Positions 1 to 9,552 are shown, numbered from the stretch's first letter. The stretch is DNA of 64,000 nt from a bacterium (GCA_028278125.1 JANQEY010000320.1:1-64000), one strand, 5' to 3'. Notes: generated from the letters alone by a model not told the origin. Numbers and translations are program-made.

Positions 1-1
1 C

Positions 2-418
2 AACAAATATATCCGCAAACACCTGATTCGGATGACTGATGAAGTTTTAACTATATCCAGGATTGACGGGCCAGTAACGATTCTCACTCATAACACCTAT
101 CCGGTAAGAAAATGGCTGGAGAACAATGGCTTGTTATCCGAACTGACCAGGAACAGACGACAGGTTACCATGGTCGGTGGGCATTATCATATCCCAAGAT
201 ATCGACGAAAAAAGGGACTCGATATATTCTGGGCAGGTGGTGCCAGCTATCCTGAACCATGGCTTCGGTTTGTAACCCACATGCCATTCAGTGGTTTTCG
301 CTGCTGCGGACCCGGAAGCGTCGAATTAAAAATCGACTCAAACAGGATTTCTACAAAACTTAAACCTTTCGGTGTAAATATTTACGGTAAAAGTCGCCAG
401 CATCGGATGGCTGCATAA
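2..418 (+). CDS. Metallophosphoesterase-like protein, C-terminal part (5' end outside window)
   Basis: The reading frame is open to the left edge (codon phase from base 2), so this is the C-terminal ~138 residues of a longer protein; the ATG at 32 is probably internal. Two histidine motifs, THNTYP and GGHYHIPRYRR, resemble the last metal-binding blocks of calcineurin-like phosphoesterases (GHxH type), and the segment ends in a beta-rich tail. From family knowledge such an enzyme would hydrolyse a phosphoester with two bound metals; the substrate cannot be inferred. The N-terminal DxH and GNH(D/E) motifs that would prove it lie outside the window. The surface-polysaccharide genes that follow start after a 197-base gap, so it may be a separate unit. 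Confidence 0.5.
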   Translation, partial: NKYIRKHLIRMTDEVLTISRIDGPVTILTHNTYPVRKWLENNGLLSELTRNRRQVTMVGGHYHIPRYRRKKGLDIFWAGGASYPEPWLRFVTHMPFSGFRCCGPGSVELKIDSNRISTKLKPFGVNIYGKSRQHRMAA

Positions 419-615
419 AATTCTCTCCCACAATAATCCCGATTCATGATAAATAAGAGGTTGGAATTTTTATAAATTCTGACCTCTGACATTTAATATT
501 ACCCTCATAATTACATCTTACACTTAAGTTTCTTATTGCTCGCTAACCTCTTGATAAAGCAACATTCTTTTATAGATATTGCGAAGAGAGGGATTATTTT
601 CGCAAAACAATATAA

Positions 616-1335
616 ATGGTTTCGCAAATGATCTATACGGCTCACCAGCCTCATTATCTGCCTCACCCGGGATATTTAGAAAAGGTTTCTGCTGCTGAAG
701 TATTTGTTTTCCTCGAAAAAGTGCAATATCTCCGTAGAGAATATCAAAATCGGAACCGTATCAAGGGTCCCGACGGTGCCCAATGGTTAACAGTACCGGT
801 TAAAGGTGAATATGGTTCTGTCATTAACGAGATGACTCCTGACAACGATTCCGGCTGGCAGAATAAACATGTTGAAACATTACGTCGTTTTTATTCAAAA
901 GCAGAATATTACGATGAACTTGATCCTTTCGTGGACCTCATTAACGGACAATACTCCAGTTTATCAGATTTAACGGTACCTACAACCAGGTACTTTATTG
1001 ATCGTTTTGGCATCGACACGGAAATTCGTCAACAGGAAGAATTTGATAACCTGCCGGACGATCCCAATTTCAGGATCATCGAGATCGGAAAACGTCTTGG
1101 CGCGGACATATATCTATCAGGTGTCGCCGGAAAAAACTACCTTGACATTGACGCTTTTTCAGAGGCTGGGATCAAAGTCACGTTCCAGGAATACACTCCA
1201 AATGGATATCCACAATTACATGGAGATTTTATCCCTTTTCTTGGTTCAATCGACCTGTTGCTGAACACAGGTCCTGAAGGATTTTCTCGACATATTAAAC
1301 ACGCCCATCTTACTGTACCCGGAGGAACAGTATGA
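616..1335 (+). CDS. WbqC-like family protein
   Basis: A 239-residue protein with the hallmark start of the WbqC-like family: HQPHYLP near residue 10, then VFVFLEKVQYLRREYQNRNRIK and WLTVPVK. WbqC-like proteins are found in O-antigen and other surface-polysaccharide loci. Their chemistry is poorly defined; amino-sugar modification or transfer is commonly suggested. The ATG at 616 is preceded by an A/T-rich stretch without a clear Shine-Dalgarno; the ATG at 628 (residue 5, MIYTAHQP) is an equally good start. The stop overlaps the next gene's start by four bases, so the two are probably co-translated. Family assignment is firm, function is not. Confidence 0.88.
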   Translation: MVSQMIYTAHQPHYLPHPGYLEKVSAAEVFVFLEKVQYLRREYQNRNRIKGPDGAQWLTVPVKGEYGSVINEMTPDNDSGWQNKHVETLRRFYSKAEYYDELDPFVDLINGQYSSLSDLTVPTTRYFIDRFGIDTEIRQQEEFDNLPDDPNFRIIEIGKRLGADIYLSGVAGKNYLDIDAFSEAGIKVTFQEYTPNGYPQLHGDFIPFLGSIDLLLNTGPEGFSRHIKHAHLTVPGGTV

Positions 1336-1961
1336 CTAATGACAAACCAAAAAAAATCTTAGCACTTGGCGCACATCCTGACGATATAGAGATCGGTTGC
1401 GGCGGTACTCTTCTTCGCTACGCTGAACAAGGGGCAGATATATATCTCTATATAGCAACCTATGGAGAAAAGGGTGGTGATGTAGAGGTGAGGAAACGTG
1501 AGGCTGAACGGTCAGCGGAGATTATCGGGGCGAAAGGTATAGTCTGGGGCGAGTTTGTTGATTGCGAAATAACCGATGGATTACCTCTTATTCAAAGTAT
1601 TGAATCAGCTGTTTGTGATATAGAACCTGATACCGTTTTTGTGCATAATCCTGATGACACCCACCAGGATCATCGCGCCCTGGCAGTCGCGACACAATCC
1701 TCCGCACGCCGTGTACCCTATTTTCTCTTTTATGAAAGCCCTACAACATTAAACTTTATCCCGACAGTTTATTGCAATATTGAATCAACTATTCTGAAAA
1801 AAATAGAATTACTGGAATGCCATCTGTCTCAGGTGACTAGAACCCATATCGAGGGGCTGCCGATAACCGACATTGCACGGGGAGCAGCTATCCGCAGGGG
1901 AATTGAAGTCTACCGTAGATACGCCGAAGGTTTTAAAGCTACTCGATTTTTCCTCCTCTAG
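1332..1961 (+). CDS. PIG-L/LmbE family N-acetylglucosaminyl deacetylase
   Basis: A 209-residue Rossmann-like zinc deacetylase. The motif AHPDDIEIGCGG near residue 15 supplies the Asp/His metal and catalytic residues of the PIG-L/LmbE family, and HNPDDTHQDHRA near residue 105 supplies the second His set. Such enzymes remove the N-acetyl group from GlcNAc-containing lipids, mycothiol/bacillithiol precursors or sugar nucleotides. Here it overlaps the WbqC-like gene by four bases and is followed 8 bases later by a polyprenyl-phosphate sugar transferase, so a surface-glycan precursor is the likely substrate (inference). Bacillithiol synthesis (BshB type) is an alternative but no BshA or BshC candidate is adjacent. 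Confidence 0.9.
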   Translation: MTNDKPKKILALGAHPDDIEIGCGGTLLRYAEQGADIYLYIATYGEKGGDVEVRKREAERSAEIIGAKGIVWGEFVDCEITDGLPLIQSIESAVCDIEPDTVFVHNPDDTHQDHRALAVATQSSARRVPYFLFYESPTTLNFIPTVYCNIESTILKKIELLECHLSQVTRTHIEGLPITDIARGAAIRRGIEVYRRYAEGFKATRFFLL

Positions 1962-1969
1962 GAAGGTAA

Positions 1970-3232
1970 ATGGAATCAAAATCGTCAGCTAGTCCAAGAA
2001 GAGAAGATCCAAGGACTGTTATCAGTTGGCCTCGTGTAATTTTAGCAGTTATGCTTCTGGTTCTTGTAGTATTCTCACCGGCTTCCAACTGGCTGCAGGA
2101 TGAAAACCTGAAATGGTTTATAGTTTTAATATATGCCTGGTCGATTGGCGCCCTGTTGACACCCCTGGCAATTCGATTTTCCTTTGTTCTTAACTGGTTG
2201 GATATACCTGACCAGCGAAAAGCGCATGCATACCCGACTCCGGTACTTGGCGGTCTGGCGATAATCGGAGCGTTCGGTGCAGCACTCCTGATTAATTTCG
2301 ATTTTTCACTGCAGATGAAAGGTGTTGGGATCGGCGGATTTTTAATCTGGCTGGTGGGGGTATTTGACGACCGTTTTGCAATCCCGGCAAAAGTGAAATT
2401 ACTGGTTCAAGTAATTGCCGTTGCTGTTCTTATCTATACCGGGGTACATGTAACATTCCTGCCAAATACCTGGTGGGGATTTACTGGTGAAATTATCTTA
2501 ACTGCAGTCTGGATCATCGGTATCACCAACGCCGTTAATTTCCTTGACGGTCTTGACGGCCTGGCAGCAGGAATGAGCGCTATCATTGCGTTTTTTCTCG
2601 CCCTGGTTGCAGTCCAGTCCGGGCAGATATATTTCTCCTATGTAGCTATAGCGTTGTTTGCTTCCTGTCTCGCGTTTCTTCCTTACAATTTCCGTCGAGG
2701 TAAAAATGCTGCGATTTTCCTGGGTGATAATGGAGCGACCTTCCTCGGTTTCACCCTCGCCGCGACTGCTGTGATGGGAGACTGGGCTGAAAACAACATG
2801 GCCGCGCTGGTGATCCCAATACTATTACTCGGTGTCCCAATCTTTGACATGACCCTGACGACGATTATGCGGTTTAAAAACGGACAGGTCAGAACATTGG
2901 GCGAGTGGCTGGCATTTACCGGACGCGATCATTTTCATCATCGCCTGGTGATGCTGGGAATTTCCCGGTACATGGCCACCTGGTTAATCTTGAGCATTGT
3001 TGCGATCCTTGGAATATCCGCAGTCGCACTGAAACAGGCTCGTGGTCTTGACGCCATGCTGCTGCTGGTGCAAATGGCAATGATCTTTGGGTTGATCTGT
3101 TTCTTCATGATTCATGTCCGGTCGAAACAGATCAAGCTGTTCATGGAAGCGCAAGAGGGTGCGGAAATGCTGATGGAGAACGGTACCGAGAACAACAATA
3201 ATAATTTCGATATCGACAAATCCGGTTCATAA
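1970..3232 (+). CDS. WecA/TagO/MraY-like undecaprenyl-phosphate sugar-1-phosphate transferase
   Basis: A 420-residue polytopic membrane protein. It carries the family blocks in order: DIPDQRKAHAYPTPVLGG (~residue 78), NFLDGLDGLAAG (~190; Asp-rich catalytic block), FLGDNGATFLGF (~260) and GRDHFHHRL (~320, the HHR-like block that in WecA-type enzymes helps choose the nucleotide sugar). It should transfer GlcNAc-1-P or a related sugar phosphate from UDP-sugar to undecaprenyl phosphate, starting a lipid-linked glycan. The C-terminus ends in an Asn-rich cytoplasmic tail (NNNNN). An AGGAAGGTAA Shine-Dalgarno sits just before the ATG, 8 bases after the deacetylase stop. The HHR block and context favour WecA/TagO over MraY. 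Confidence 0.92.
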   Translation: MESKSSASPRREDPRTVISWPRVILAVMLLVLVVFSPASNWLQDENLKWFIVLIYAWSIGALLTPLAIRFSFVLNWLDIPDQRKAHAYPTPVLGGLAIIGAFGAALLINFDFSLQMKGVGIGGFLIWLVGVFDDRFAIPAKVKLLVQVIAVAVLIYTGVHVTFLPNTWWGFTGEIILTAVWIIGITNAVNFLDGLDGLAAGMSAIIAFFLALVAVQSGQIYFSYVAIALFASCLAFLPYNFRRGKNAAIFLGDNGATFLGFTLAATAVMGDWAENNMAALVIPILLLGVPIFDMTLTTIMRFKNGQVRTLGEWLAFTGRDHFHHRLVMLGISRYMATWLILSIVAILGISAVALKQARGLDAMLLLVQMAMIFGLICFFMIHVRSKQIKLFMEAQEGAEMLMENGTENNNNNFDIDKSGS

Positions 3233-3259
3233 ACCGATCCAATCCAGGTAACTATACCA

Positions 3260-4876
3260 TTGTCCGGCAACGAAAGCTCAAATTCTACAAGTTCGAAAAT
3301 TAGCGGATTACAAAATCCTCTTTATTCTATTTCCCTGCTGGCTGTTCTAACTATTCTAAGTAGGCTGCTGTTTTTTTCGAAGTCACCGTTTGTCTGGGAT
3401 TCGTTTAACTACATCCTGGCAATTGAACACTACCTGCCAAACGAGGATATGGCACATTTCCCCGGATATTTTCCGTATATAATGGGGGCAAAATTGATCG
3501 ATTTTATTATCCAGCAACCTCATCTTTCACTGGTGACCTGGTCGATAATCGTCTCAGTTGTATCCGTTGTGTTGCTCTACAAGATTTCATTAAATGATAT
3601 TTCAAACTTGTTAAAAATACAGGAATCGCAAAAGAACTTTTTTGCACTTTCAGTTTCGGCTCTAACAGTATTTAATCCTTTTGCCTGGTATTATGGGGAA
3701 CTTGCCCTCGGATATATCAATGGATTGATTGCCGGTGTCTGTATCCTGTATAGTATCCTCAAAATTAACAAGTCAAGATATTTCCTGTTTCTGTCCGCGT
3801 TTCTGATAGGTCTTTTTATCGGCATGAGATTGGAAATATCCTTATTAGTATTACCCCTGATATACTATGCATTTCGCAATAAAATCAGCTTAAAATTGCT
3901 CGTGACTTCCGGTTTATTTCTCCTGGCGGGCTTGGCATCATGGATTGTTCCCACGGCTTCATTTGCCGGTTCTTTCGAGATTTGGATCCAGCGTGGTCTC
4001 GACACATTCAGCCAGAGCCACACGGAGGGAATAGTTGCTACCAGTGGATTAGTTAAATATTACCTGTTTAATATATTCAAGGTTGCAGGATCACTAGTCT
4101 TTTTAGCTGGGATAGGGGTGATCTTATTTATTATCTCGCCATTTAAATCTATCAGATCATGGCGCTCGTTATCAGGAACATTGAAATTCCTGGTTGTCCT
4201 CTGGATAATCCCCGGTGCAGTTCTATTTTCACTTGGATATGTACAACCCGGCTACATGATGTTTACTCAACCTGTGCTTTCAATCCTTGTTATAGCATTG
4301 CTCTTCTATAATCATTCCGGAACCGTCTATACAGATAAAAATTCTATATTATCATTAAATAAACCGACTATAACGAGATTGTTAATCTCGGGTATACTGT
4401 TAGTGCAGATTTTATATTTTGTTCTCCCACTCCCTGCTTCTTTTGCCGGCGTCCGTGGATTGCCTTATACAGCGCAAAGAATACGGATGAATGAAAAACA
4501 GGTTGAAACAGCTCGATCAGTCGTAGAGGATCTCAATCCTGATGCAGATACCGCGATGCTGTTTTACCATGAACTGCCTTACGCCTGGCGTGCCTCGATG
4601 GTTCATTTCCCTGGGATCAAAGTTTACCAGGTATTAAAATTCGAGGAGGGAACAGGGGTAGTAGAGGGATATAGAAAACACGAACGGGACATTCTGAAGA
4701 TCGGTGAAAAACCATCTGGATCAAACCTGTTGGATTTTCCGGATTCAATAGAACGACTGTTTATTTTTGGTGATTCAAATACAAATCATTTTGTGATTGA
4801 TTTCCCGGACTTTGTCGCTGAAACCAAAATACCACTGAACAATGGTAAATTTATAATTGCTGTCAGAAGACCCTGA
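3260..4876 (+). CDS. Polytopic membrane protein, GT-C glycosyltransferase-like
   Basis: A 538-residue protein with roughly ten or more hydrophobic segments and a soluble C-terminal ~130 residues. The N-terminal block FVWDSFNYILAIEHY, with an Asp just after the first membrane segment, resembles the first extracytoplasmic loop of GT-C (ArnT/PMT-like) transferases that use polyprenyl-phosphate sugars. This is fold-level similarity only. The start is TTG at 3260 with AGGTAA about ten bases upstream. It lies 27 bases after the WecA-like gene, so it belongs to the same transcript. Its stop codon abuts the stop of the convergent gene with no spacer. It could also be a flippase-like or polymerase-like membrane protein. 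Confidence 0.6.
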   Translation: MSGNESSNSTSSKISGLQNPLYSISLLAVLTILSRLLFFSKSPFVWDSFNYILAIEHYLPNEDMAHFPGYFPYIMGAKLIDFIIQQPHLSLVTWSIIVSVVSVVLLYKISLNDISNLLKIQESQKNFFALSVSALTVFNPFAWYYGELALGYINGLIAGVCILYSILKINKSRYFLFLSAFLIGLFIGMRLEISLLVLPLIYYAFRNKISLKLLVTSGLFLLAGLASWIVPTASFAGSFEIWIQRGLDTFSQSHTEGIVATSGLVKYYLFNIFKVAGSLVFLAGIGVILFIISPFKSIRSWRSLSGTLKFLVVLWIIPGAVLFSLGYVQPGYMMFTQPVLSILVIALLFYNHSGTVYTDKNSILSLNKPTITRLLISGILLVQILYFVLPLPASFAGVRGLPYTAQRIRMNEKQVETARSVVEDLNPDADTAMLFYHELPYAWRASMVHFPGIKVYQVLKFEEGTGVVEGYRKHERDILKIGEKPSGSNLLDFPDSIERLFIFGDSNTNHFVIDFPDFVAETKIPLNNGKFIIAVRRP

Positions 4877-6001
4877 TTATTGATCCATTTCCTCGTATAG
4901 TCTGTCCGCTACAACTTCCGCCCCATTCACACCTGTTTCAGGAAACTCAAATGGCATCTTTTCCTGTAGTTTAATTAACGAGTTCTCCCATCTACCCGCA
5001 AAAAGGTCATCAGAGGGAAGGAAAACATTAGGCAGGAAATCTTCAATGTATTTCACCGAGTAGGGATACTCAGCAAAAGGTCCCCGGTCTGTATATACCA
5101 GCGCGGTTTTATTGCAGGTACATTCCGCGACTGTGCTGTAACCCGGTTTTGTCATGACGATATCAGCCGCTTTCACCAGGTCGCAATAACGCAATTTATG
5201 TTTAGCCACATCAGCGTCTGACAGGTAAAACCACTGGTCACCCTGGTTTTCCATCGGTTCGGTGATAACGAAAGTAAAATTCTGGTGTAGACTGGATGGG
5301 GGTAGCTTAACATCCTTTAACCCTTCCCCACCGTACGAGAGAATCACTACTGGTTTGTCATTAGGTATTCCAAGAAGTTTCCGTGTTTCCAGGGAATCTC
5401 TATCTGAAATACGGGCGACAAGCGGGATTTCCTCCTGTACCGGGAAAGCATCAAGCCCGGCACTCATTACTGTCCGGAACAGGATTTTGCAGGAGGAGTA
5501 ACTTTCTGAAGCTTTGTCAGCGTACCGTTTAAATCCCTCATGATCATCAGACAGGTTTTTCCATATCCAGTCCCAGCTGAAATTTGACATCCCGTAAGCC
5601 GGTATACCTGCTAAACCACATGCATCAAAAGCACGCGGAGGAATATCGATTAACGCGGCATTGATATTGTTATTATTTAACCATTCAGCCTCTTTTTCGA
5701 CCAGTTTGTCACCACTTTCACCGAAATAATACTGCAGTTTTTCCAGAGATGATTCAAAATCCATTCGAAGAGAGTCTTTCTGAATAAGTCCTATATCCAG
5801 CCTTACAGGTTCAAAGCTGTCGGGAATACAGGGCTCACCTGAAGATAGGAATCCGAGGGAATCGTATACCTGCTTTTGTGGATAAGGAGCCCGGACATGA
5901 ATTTTTACATCCGGGTACTTGTCTTTAATTATCCGTGCTATCTCCAGGATACGAGTAAGGTGCCCATACCCGTGTCCGGTTGCATATACGGCCAGGTTCA
6001 T
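4877..6001 (-). CDS. GT-B fold glycosyltransferase (MurG/UGT-like)
   Basis: About 374 residues from MNLAVYATGHGYGHL, with the N-terminal GHGxGH loop of GT-B nucleotide-sugar transferases and a C-terminal TKPGYSTVAECTCNKTA block resembling the donor-binding region of MurG/GT28-like enzymes. The acceptor is unknown; location beside a surface-polysaccharide cluster suggests glycolipid or glycan work. The open frame extends to 6160, but those 53 extra codons read through a dispersed repeat (6039-6130) and a terminator-like hairpin. I therefore take the ATG at 6001, where similarity to the fold starts. No strong Shine-Dalgarno is seen there. The gene is convergent with the membrane protein before it. 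Confidence 0.78.
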   Translation of the reverse strand: MNLAVYATGHGYGHLTRILEIARIIKDKYPDVKIHVRAPYPQKQVYDSLGFLSSGEPCIPDSFEPVRLDIGLIQKDSLRMDFESSLEKLQYYFGESGDKLVEKEAEWLNNNNINAALIDIPPRAFDACGLAGIPAYGMSNFSWDWIWKNLSDDHEGFKRYADKASESYSSCKILFRTVMSAGLDAFPVQEEIPLVARISDRDSLETRKLLGIPNDKPVVILSYGGEGLKDVKLPPSSLHQNFTFVITEPMENQGDQWFYLSDADVAKHKLRYCDLVKAADIVMTKPGYSTVAECTCNKTALVYTDRGPFAEYPYSVKYIEDFLPNVFLPSDDLFAGRWENSLIKLQEKMPFEFPETGVNGAEVVADRLYEEMDQ

Positions 6002-6038
6002 GATTTTTGACGTCCGAAAATTATGGTTCGATCTATCG

Positions 6039-6130
6039 GTGTCGTTGCCAGCAAGGTAAAAAATCCGTTTAAAATAAATAATGAAACAACTCGAGATTGC
6101 TTCGTCGCTACGCTTCCTCGCAACGACACC
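6039..6130. repeat. Dispersed inverted repeat (family A), copy 1
   Basis: The ends GGTGTCGTTG (6039-6048) and CAACGACACC (6121-6130) are perfect inverted repeats. The right arm reads GATTGCTTCGTCGCTACG then CTTCCTCGCAACGACACC. The same right-arm sequence occurs at 27948-27985, and related paired arms occur at 12291-12384 and 30439-30547. Non-coding. Confidence 0.8.
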
Positions 6131-6155
6131 TATCGTCTTCTGATCTCTTATCAAA

Positions 6156-6186
6156 ATCAACCCGGATAAGATTTACCCGGGTTGAT
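6156..6186 (-). terminator. Intrinsic terminator-like hairpin
   Basis: ATCAACCCGG (6156-6165) pairs with CCGGGTTGAT (6177-6186) around an A/T-rich loop. It lies just downstream of the exported protein gene that ends at 6219 on the minus strand, so it probably ends that transcript. Confidence 0.65.
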
Positions 6187-6218
6187 CAATGTATATCAAA
6201 ATTCTGCAATAATCAGCA

Positions 6219-6842
6219 CTATTTAAGTTTAAACGATTTCCTGTGATCCTCTATAAATGTTTCGAATTCTGTATCCCAGTCTTTTTCCTGGCAAAGGTAA
6301 ATCAGGCTGTATTGAAGATTACCCTTGGTGAGGAAAAAAGTAATTGTCCGTGTGCTTAATGATTCCACCTTCCCCTCGACAACAGCCTTGACACATTTTA
6401 TCCCGGCGAGTTTATCATGTGTTACTTCAACAACCTTTGTTTCAACATTTTCGTCAGCATTTTCAATTTGAGCACGAATCTGTTCAAGATCGTCCGTGGC
6501 ATATTTCCTGGCTTCTTCATCGTCCTCGATACTTCCGACGGCAAGTGTAAAAGTATACGCAGCGCTGGAGGGATTCATGATAGCCTGTATGTCACCTTTA
6601 ACGGCAATCAATGCGGTTTCCACAAGCATCCCGTTCCATCCCTCAGGGATCTCTATTTCATAGCCAAGATTTTCATTGACATAGTTACCTGTTGGTACAG
6701 TTTGCATTGCCGGCATTATTCTCTGCAATTGCTGCATCATGGTTTCAATGTCGACCTCTTCGTCCTGGGCAATCACAGTCCCACATAAAATCATCGATAA
6801 AATGACCAGAAGTAAAACAGGTTTCCTCATTTCATTCTTCAT
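6219..6842 (-). CDS. Exported hypothetical protein
   Basis: About 207 residues starting MKNEMRKPVLLLVILSM, with a signal peptide ending near VIAQ-DEE. The mature part begins with a short acidic/Gln-rich stretch (ETMMQQLQRIMPAM). A small alpha/beta domain follows in which GYEIEIPEGWNG is the type of beta-hairpin seen in PsbP/Mog1-like folds; this is fold-level resemblance only. ATG 6842 is chosen because GGAG lies six bases upstream; the open frame to 6854 begins at a TTG inside that Shine-Dalgarno region. It is divergent from the next gene. No enzyme residues are recognisable; a periplasmic or envelope role is likely. Confidence 0.72.
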   Translation of the reverse strand: MKNEMRKPVLLLVILSMILCGTVIAQDEEVDIETMMQQLQRIMPAMQTVPTGNYVNENLGYEIEIPEGWNGMLVETALIAVKGDIQAIMNPSSAAYTFTLAVGSIEDDEEARKYATDDLEQIRAQIENADENVETKVVEVTHDKLAGIKCVKAVVEGKVESLSTRTITFFLTKGNLQYSLIYLCQEKDWDTEFETFIEDHRKSFKLK

Positions 6843-7127
6843 TATCCACTCCAATTTGAAAGGTATATAATTTTTACAGGCGGGTAATTTAGCACTTTTG
6901 AAGGATACTTGTTAGTAGCAATTTGATAGATAGACAAAATGTGAGTTCCCACTACTATAACACTCGAGAGTATCAGCCTCTTGACATCATGAATTTCCGC
7001 CATATAGTTTATTATTACATCCCCAAGGAAACGGATAAATCTTCCCGAGGACTTATATTCGATTTCCCGCCGCAATTCTTACCTGCATCAATTCATCGGA
7101 GCCCTTACTTTATTAATGGAGGAAGCC

Positions 7128-9383
7128 ATGAACGGGAAGGGTACGCTTTTACGTATTGTTCTTGGATTACTTGTTTTTCTTACACTGACATCTTTGTCCC
7201 ATGCTGTCTGGGATGAACTTGAAACCGATGTCGATGATTTCTTGTACGGTTCGGATTTTATCACGGAAGAGATTGGTTTCGTGGCGGGCTGGGGAGTTTC
7301 AGATGGAGGTGTAATCTTAAGGACGTTGGATGGTGGAGACAACTGGACAACGACCATCCCACTGCAGGGTTCTTATCTCTTTGGTGTTGAATTCCTGGAT
7401 GAAGAAACCGGATTTGTAGCCGGGTATAATCCGGCGACGACCAGTGCAACAGTTCTTTCTACATTTGACGGTGGTGAGAACTGGGAAGTAACCAACTTGA
7501 CACAAAGCTTTGGCGCATACGTGGTTGATTTCGTGGACAATGATATCGGGTATGTCTGTGGTTACAATGGAGCAGTTTTTAAATCTACAGACGGAGGCGA
7601 AAACTGGACATTGCTTGTTACGGGTACAACCGATGTTTTCCGTTGGATGCATGCAGTAAATGAGGATGTTGTCTATGTTGTCGGCGGGGATTCGTTCGCA
7701 CTGGTTGACCGCATCTACAGAACAACTGATGGCGGTGAATCATGGACACAGGTCTACAATTTTAACGGAACTATGTCTATAGGTGGTATTTATTTCTTCG
7801 AAGATAACACCGGCATAATTGTAGGACATTCCGGCTCAGAAAACGTTCGTCGAACAACAGACGGAGGTGTTACCTGGACTTCCGTTTATTTAACAGGCGA
7901 AAACCAGGTTCTCCAATCGTTAAGCGTCGATGGAAACTATTGTTGGACTGTAGGCGGCGAAGGAAATGTTCATAAATCTACAGACCAGGGACAAACATGG
8001 TCTTTTGAAGAGACCATTAATGTTGATTACCTGATGACGATCGCTAAATCAGGTGGATGTGTTTTTGCATCAGGTTCCGGTGGAAGCATATTTAAGCATG
8101 AACTTGATTATGAATTTTCCAGTTCTACAACAAATAATCCTCATTTAATCACAGCCGGGGAAGTTGTAGACTATTCATTTTCACTTATGAATAACGGTCT
8201 CCAGGATGATATCTACGATATTGTCCTTGATGCAGGTTTGCCGGATAACTGGACTATATCATATTCAACACCTGACGGTGAACAAACCGGTAATTCCACA
8301 ATCACCCTTAACGCCGGTGAAGAATACCAGGGTAACATTACGTTGACAACAGATGACTTGGAAGGTGTTGAAGCAGAATTCAATTTTAACATAACATCCC
8401 AGTCGATGGATGAGTTGCAGCAATCTGCCGAATTTTTCACGTTATCATCAGCCGACATCCTCGTCATTAATAACGAGAACGAGGGACAGTACGATCTATA
8501 TTATCGTATGGCATTGGATGAGATGAACATTCTCGATGAAGAAATAAGTTATGGTGTCTATCCATCGCACCAGCTTCCTCTCGATTATGATGAAGTTGTT
8601 AATGCGGATCCAGGTTTGATCATCTGCTACACTGGAGCGGATGGAGATATTGAGGATGATTTACAGGATGCATTCGAAGTTCTCCTTGAAGACGGAACCA
8701 GTTTGATGATAACAGGAAGTAACCTGACAACTCACCTCGCAGGTTCAAACCTTCTTACAATGATGGGTGCAGATCACCAGAGTAATTATGATGCTGAATC
8801 AGCTTTCGGAATCGAGGGTGATCCCATTGGCGATGGCATCGAATTTGATCTTGGTGGAGGTGACGGCGCCAATAACCTTGGGTCGCCAACCTCTATAACC
8901 CTGGTAGGGACGGGTGTGGAATGTTTAAGATATTCAAACGTCCGTCGTGCCGGGATTCGAAACGAGACGGAAAACTACCGAAGTTTGATTCTCGGTTTCC
9001 CGTTTGAAGCCATATCAAACGCCGACGACCGTACACAATTGATCAGCCAGGCCGTTTACTGGCTGCTTGATATGGATTTCGAAACTACTCCTGAATTTAA
9101 TAATGCCTCATTGCCTGGAAGTTTCGAGCTGTTACCAGTTTATCCGAATCCTTTTAATCCGGTAACAACAGTTACAGTTGGATTACCTGTAACATCAGAC
9201 CTTCGTTTGAACGTATACAATGCACTTGGCCAACAGGTGACAACCCTGGCTGACGGGAATTGTTCACAAGGATATCACAGGTTTAGATTTGATGGTTCGG
9301 GATTATCCAGTGGAATATATTATATCGATGCTAATGTTCCTGGTCAGTTCAAACAGGTTCAAAAGGTTGTTTTAATGAAATGA
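7128..9383 (+). CDS. Secreted Ycf48-like beta-propeller protein with C-terminal sorting domain
   Basis: About 751 residues. A signal peptide (MNGKGTLLRIVLGLLVFLTL) is followed by about seven repeats of the GxVxG...STDGGxxW type, typical of Ycf48/BNR-like propellers (residues ~40-330). Then come an Ig-like region (~340-440), an alpha/beta domain beginning ADILVINNENEG that resembles class I glutamine-amidotransferase-like folds (~445-650), and a C-terminal domain with VYPNPFNPVTTVTVGLP ending QKVVLMK. The last is a type IX-secretion-like sorting domain. ATG 7128 is chosen because GGAGG (7118-7122) is ideally spaced; the upstream ATG at 7116 overlaps that Shine-Dalgarno. The seven-repeat count fits one closed propeller. 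Ligand unknown; the protein should be surface-attached or released. Confidence 0.85.
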   Translation: MNGKGTLLRIVLGLLVFLTLTSLSHAVWDELETDVDDFLYGSDFITEEIGFVAGWGVSDGGVILRTLDGGDNWTTTIPLQGSYLFGVEFLDEETGFVAGYNPATTSATVLSTFDGGENWEVTNLTQSFGAYVVDFVDNDIGYVCGYNGAVFKSTDGGENWTLLVTGTTDVFRWMHAVNEDVVYVVGGDSFALVDRIYRTTDGGESWTQVYNFNGTMSIGGIYFFEDNTGIIVGHSGSENVRRTTDGGVTWTSVYLTGENQVLQSLSVDGNYCWTVGGEGNVHKSTDQGQTWSFEETINVDYLMTIAKSGGCVFASGSGGSIFKHELDYEFSSSTTNNPHLITAGEVVDYSFSLMNNGLQDDIYDIVLDAGLPDNWTISYSTPDGEQTGNSTITLNAGEEYQGNITLTTDDLEGVEAEFNFNITSQSMDELQQSAEFFTLSSADILVINNENEGQYDLYYRMALDEMNILDEEISYGVYPSHQLPLDYDEVVNADPGLIICYTGADGDIEDDLQDAFEVLLEDGTSLMITGSNLTTHLAGSNLLTMMGADHQSNYDAESAFGIEGDPIGDGIEFDLGGGDGANNLGSPTSITLVGTGVECLRYSNVRRAGIRNETENYRSLILGFPFEAISNADDRTQLISQAVYWLLDMDFETTPEFNNASLPGSFELLPVYPNPFNPVTTVTVGLPVTSDLRLNVYNALGQQVTTLADGNCSQGYHRFRFDGSGLSSGIYYIDANVPGQFKQVQKVVLMK

Positions 9384-9413
9384 CATCGATTTGATAGAAT
9401 CTTTTTGATTAGT

Positions 9414-9454
9414 GGGTGGCTCTATCCTGCCTTGGCTGGCAGACAGGGCCACCC
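9414..9454. repeat. Small palindromic element (family B, short form)
   Basis: GGGTGGC (9414-9420) and GCCACCC (9448-9454) are inverted ends; inside, CTGCC and GGCAG form a second stem. The same GGGTGGC/GCCACCC ends bound the larger element at 28015-28161. Confidence 0.6.
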
Positions 9455-9472
9455 GGCAAAATCAAAATATAA

Positions 9473-9515
9473 CCCGGCTTAAAAGTCATCCGCCGTAAGT
9501 CGGATAAAAGCCGGG
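9473..9515. terminator. Hairpin between convergent genes
   Basis: CCCGGCTT (9473-9480) pairs with AAGCCGGG (9508-9515), with an inner ATCCG/CGGAT stem. It sits between two converging genes and could end transcription from either side. No long T-tract follows, so it may instead be a palindromic repeat. Confidence 0.45.
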
Positions 9516-9552
9516 CCATCAAAGAATTACTAATTTATATCTCTACTCTAAC

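Noticed and set aside
6842..7075. 77-codon minus-strand frame upstream of the exported protein
   Set aside because: It lies in the divergent promoter region, shows no family pattern and no ribosome site.
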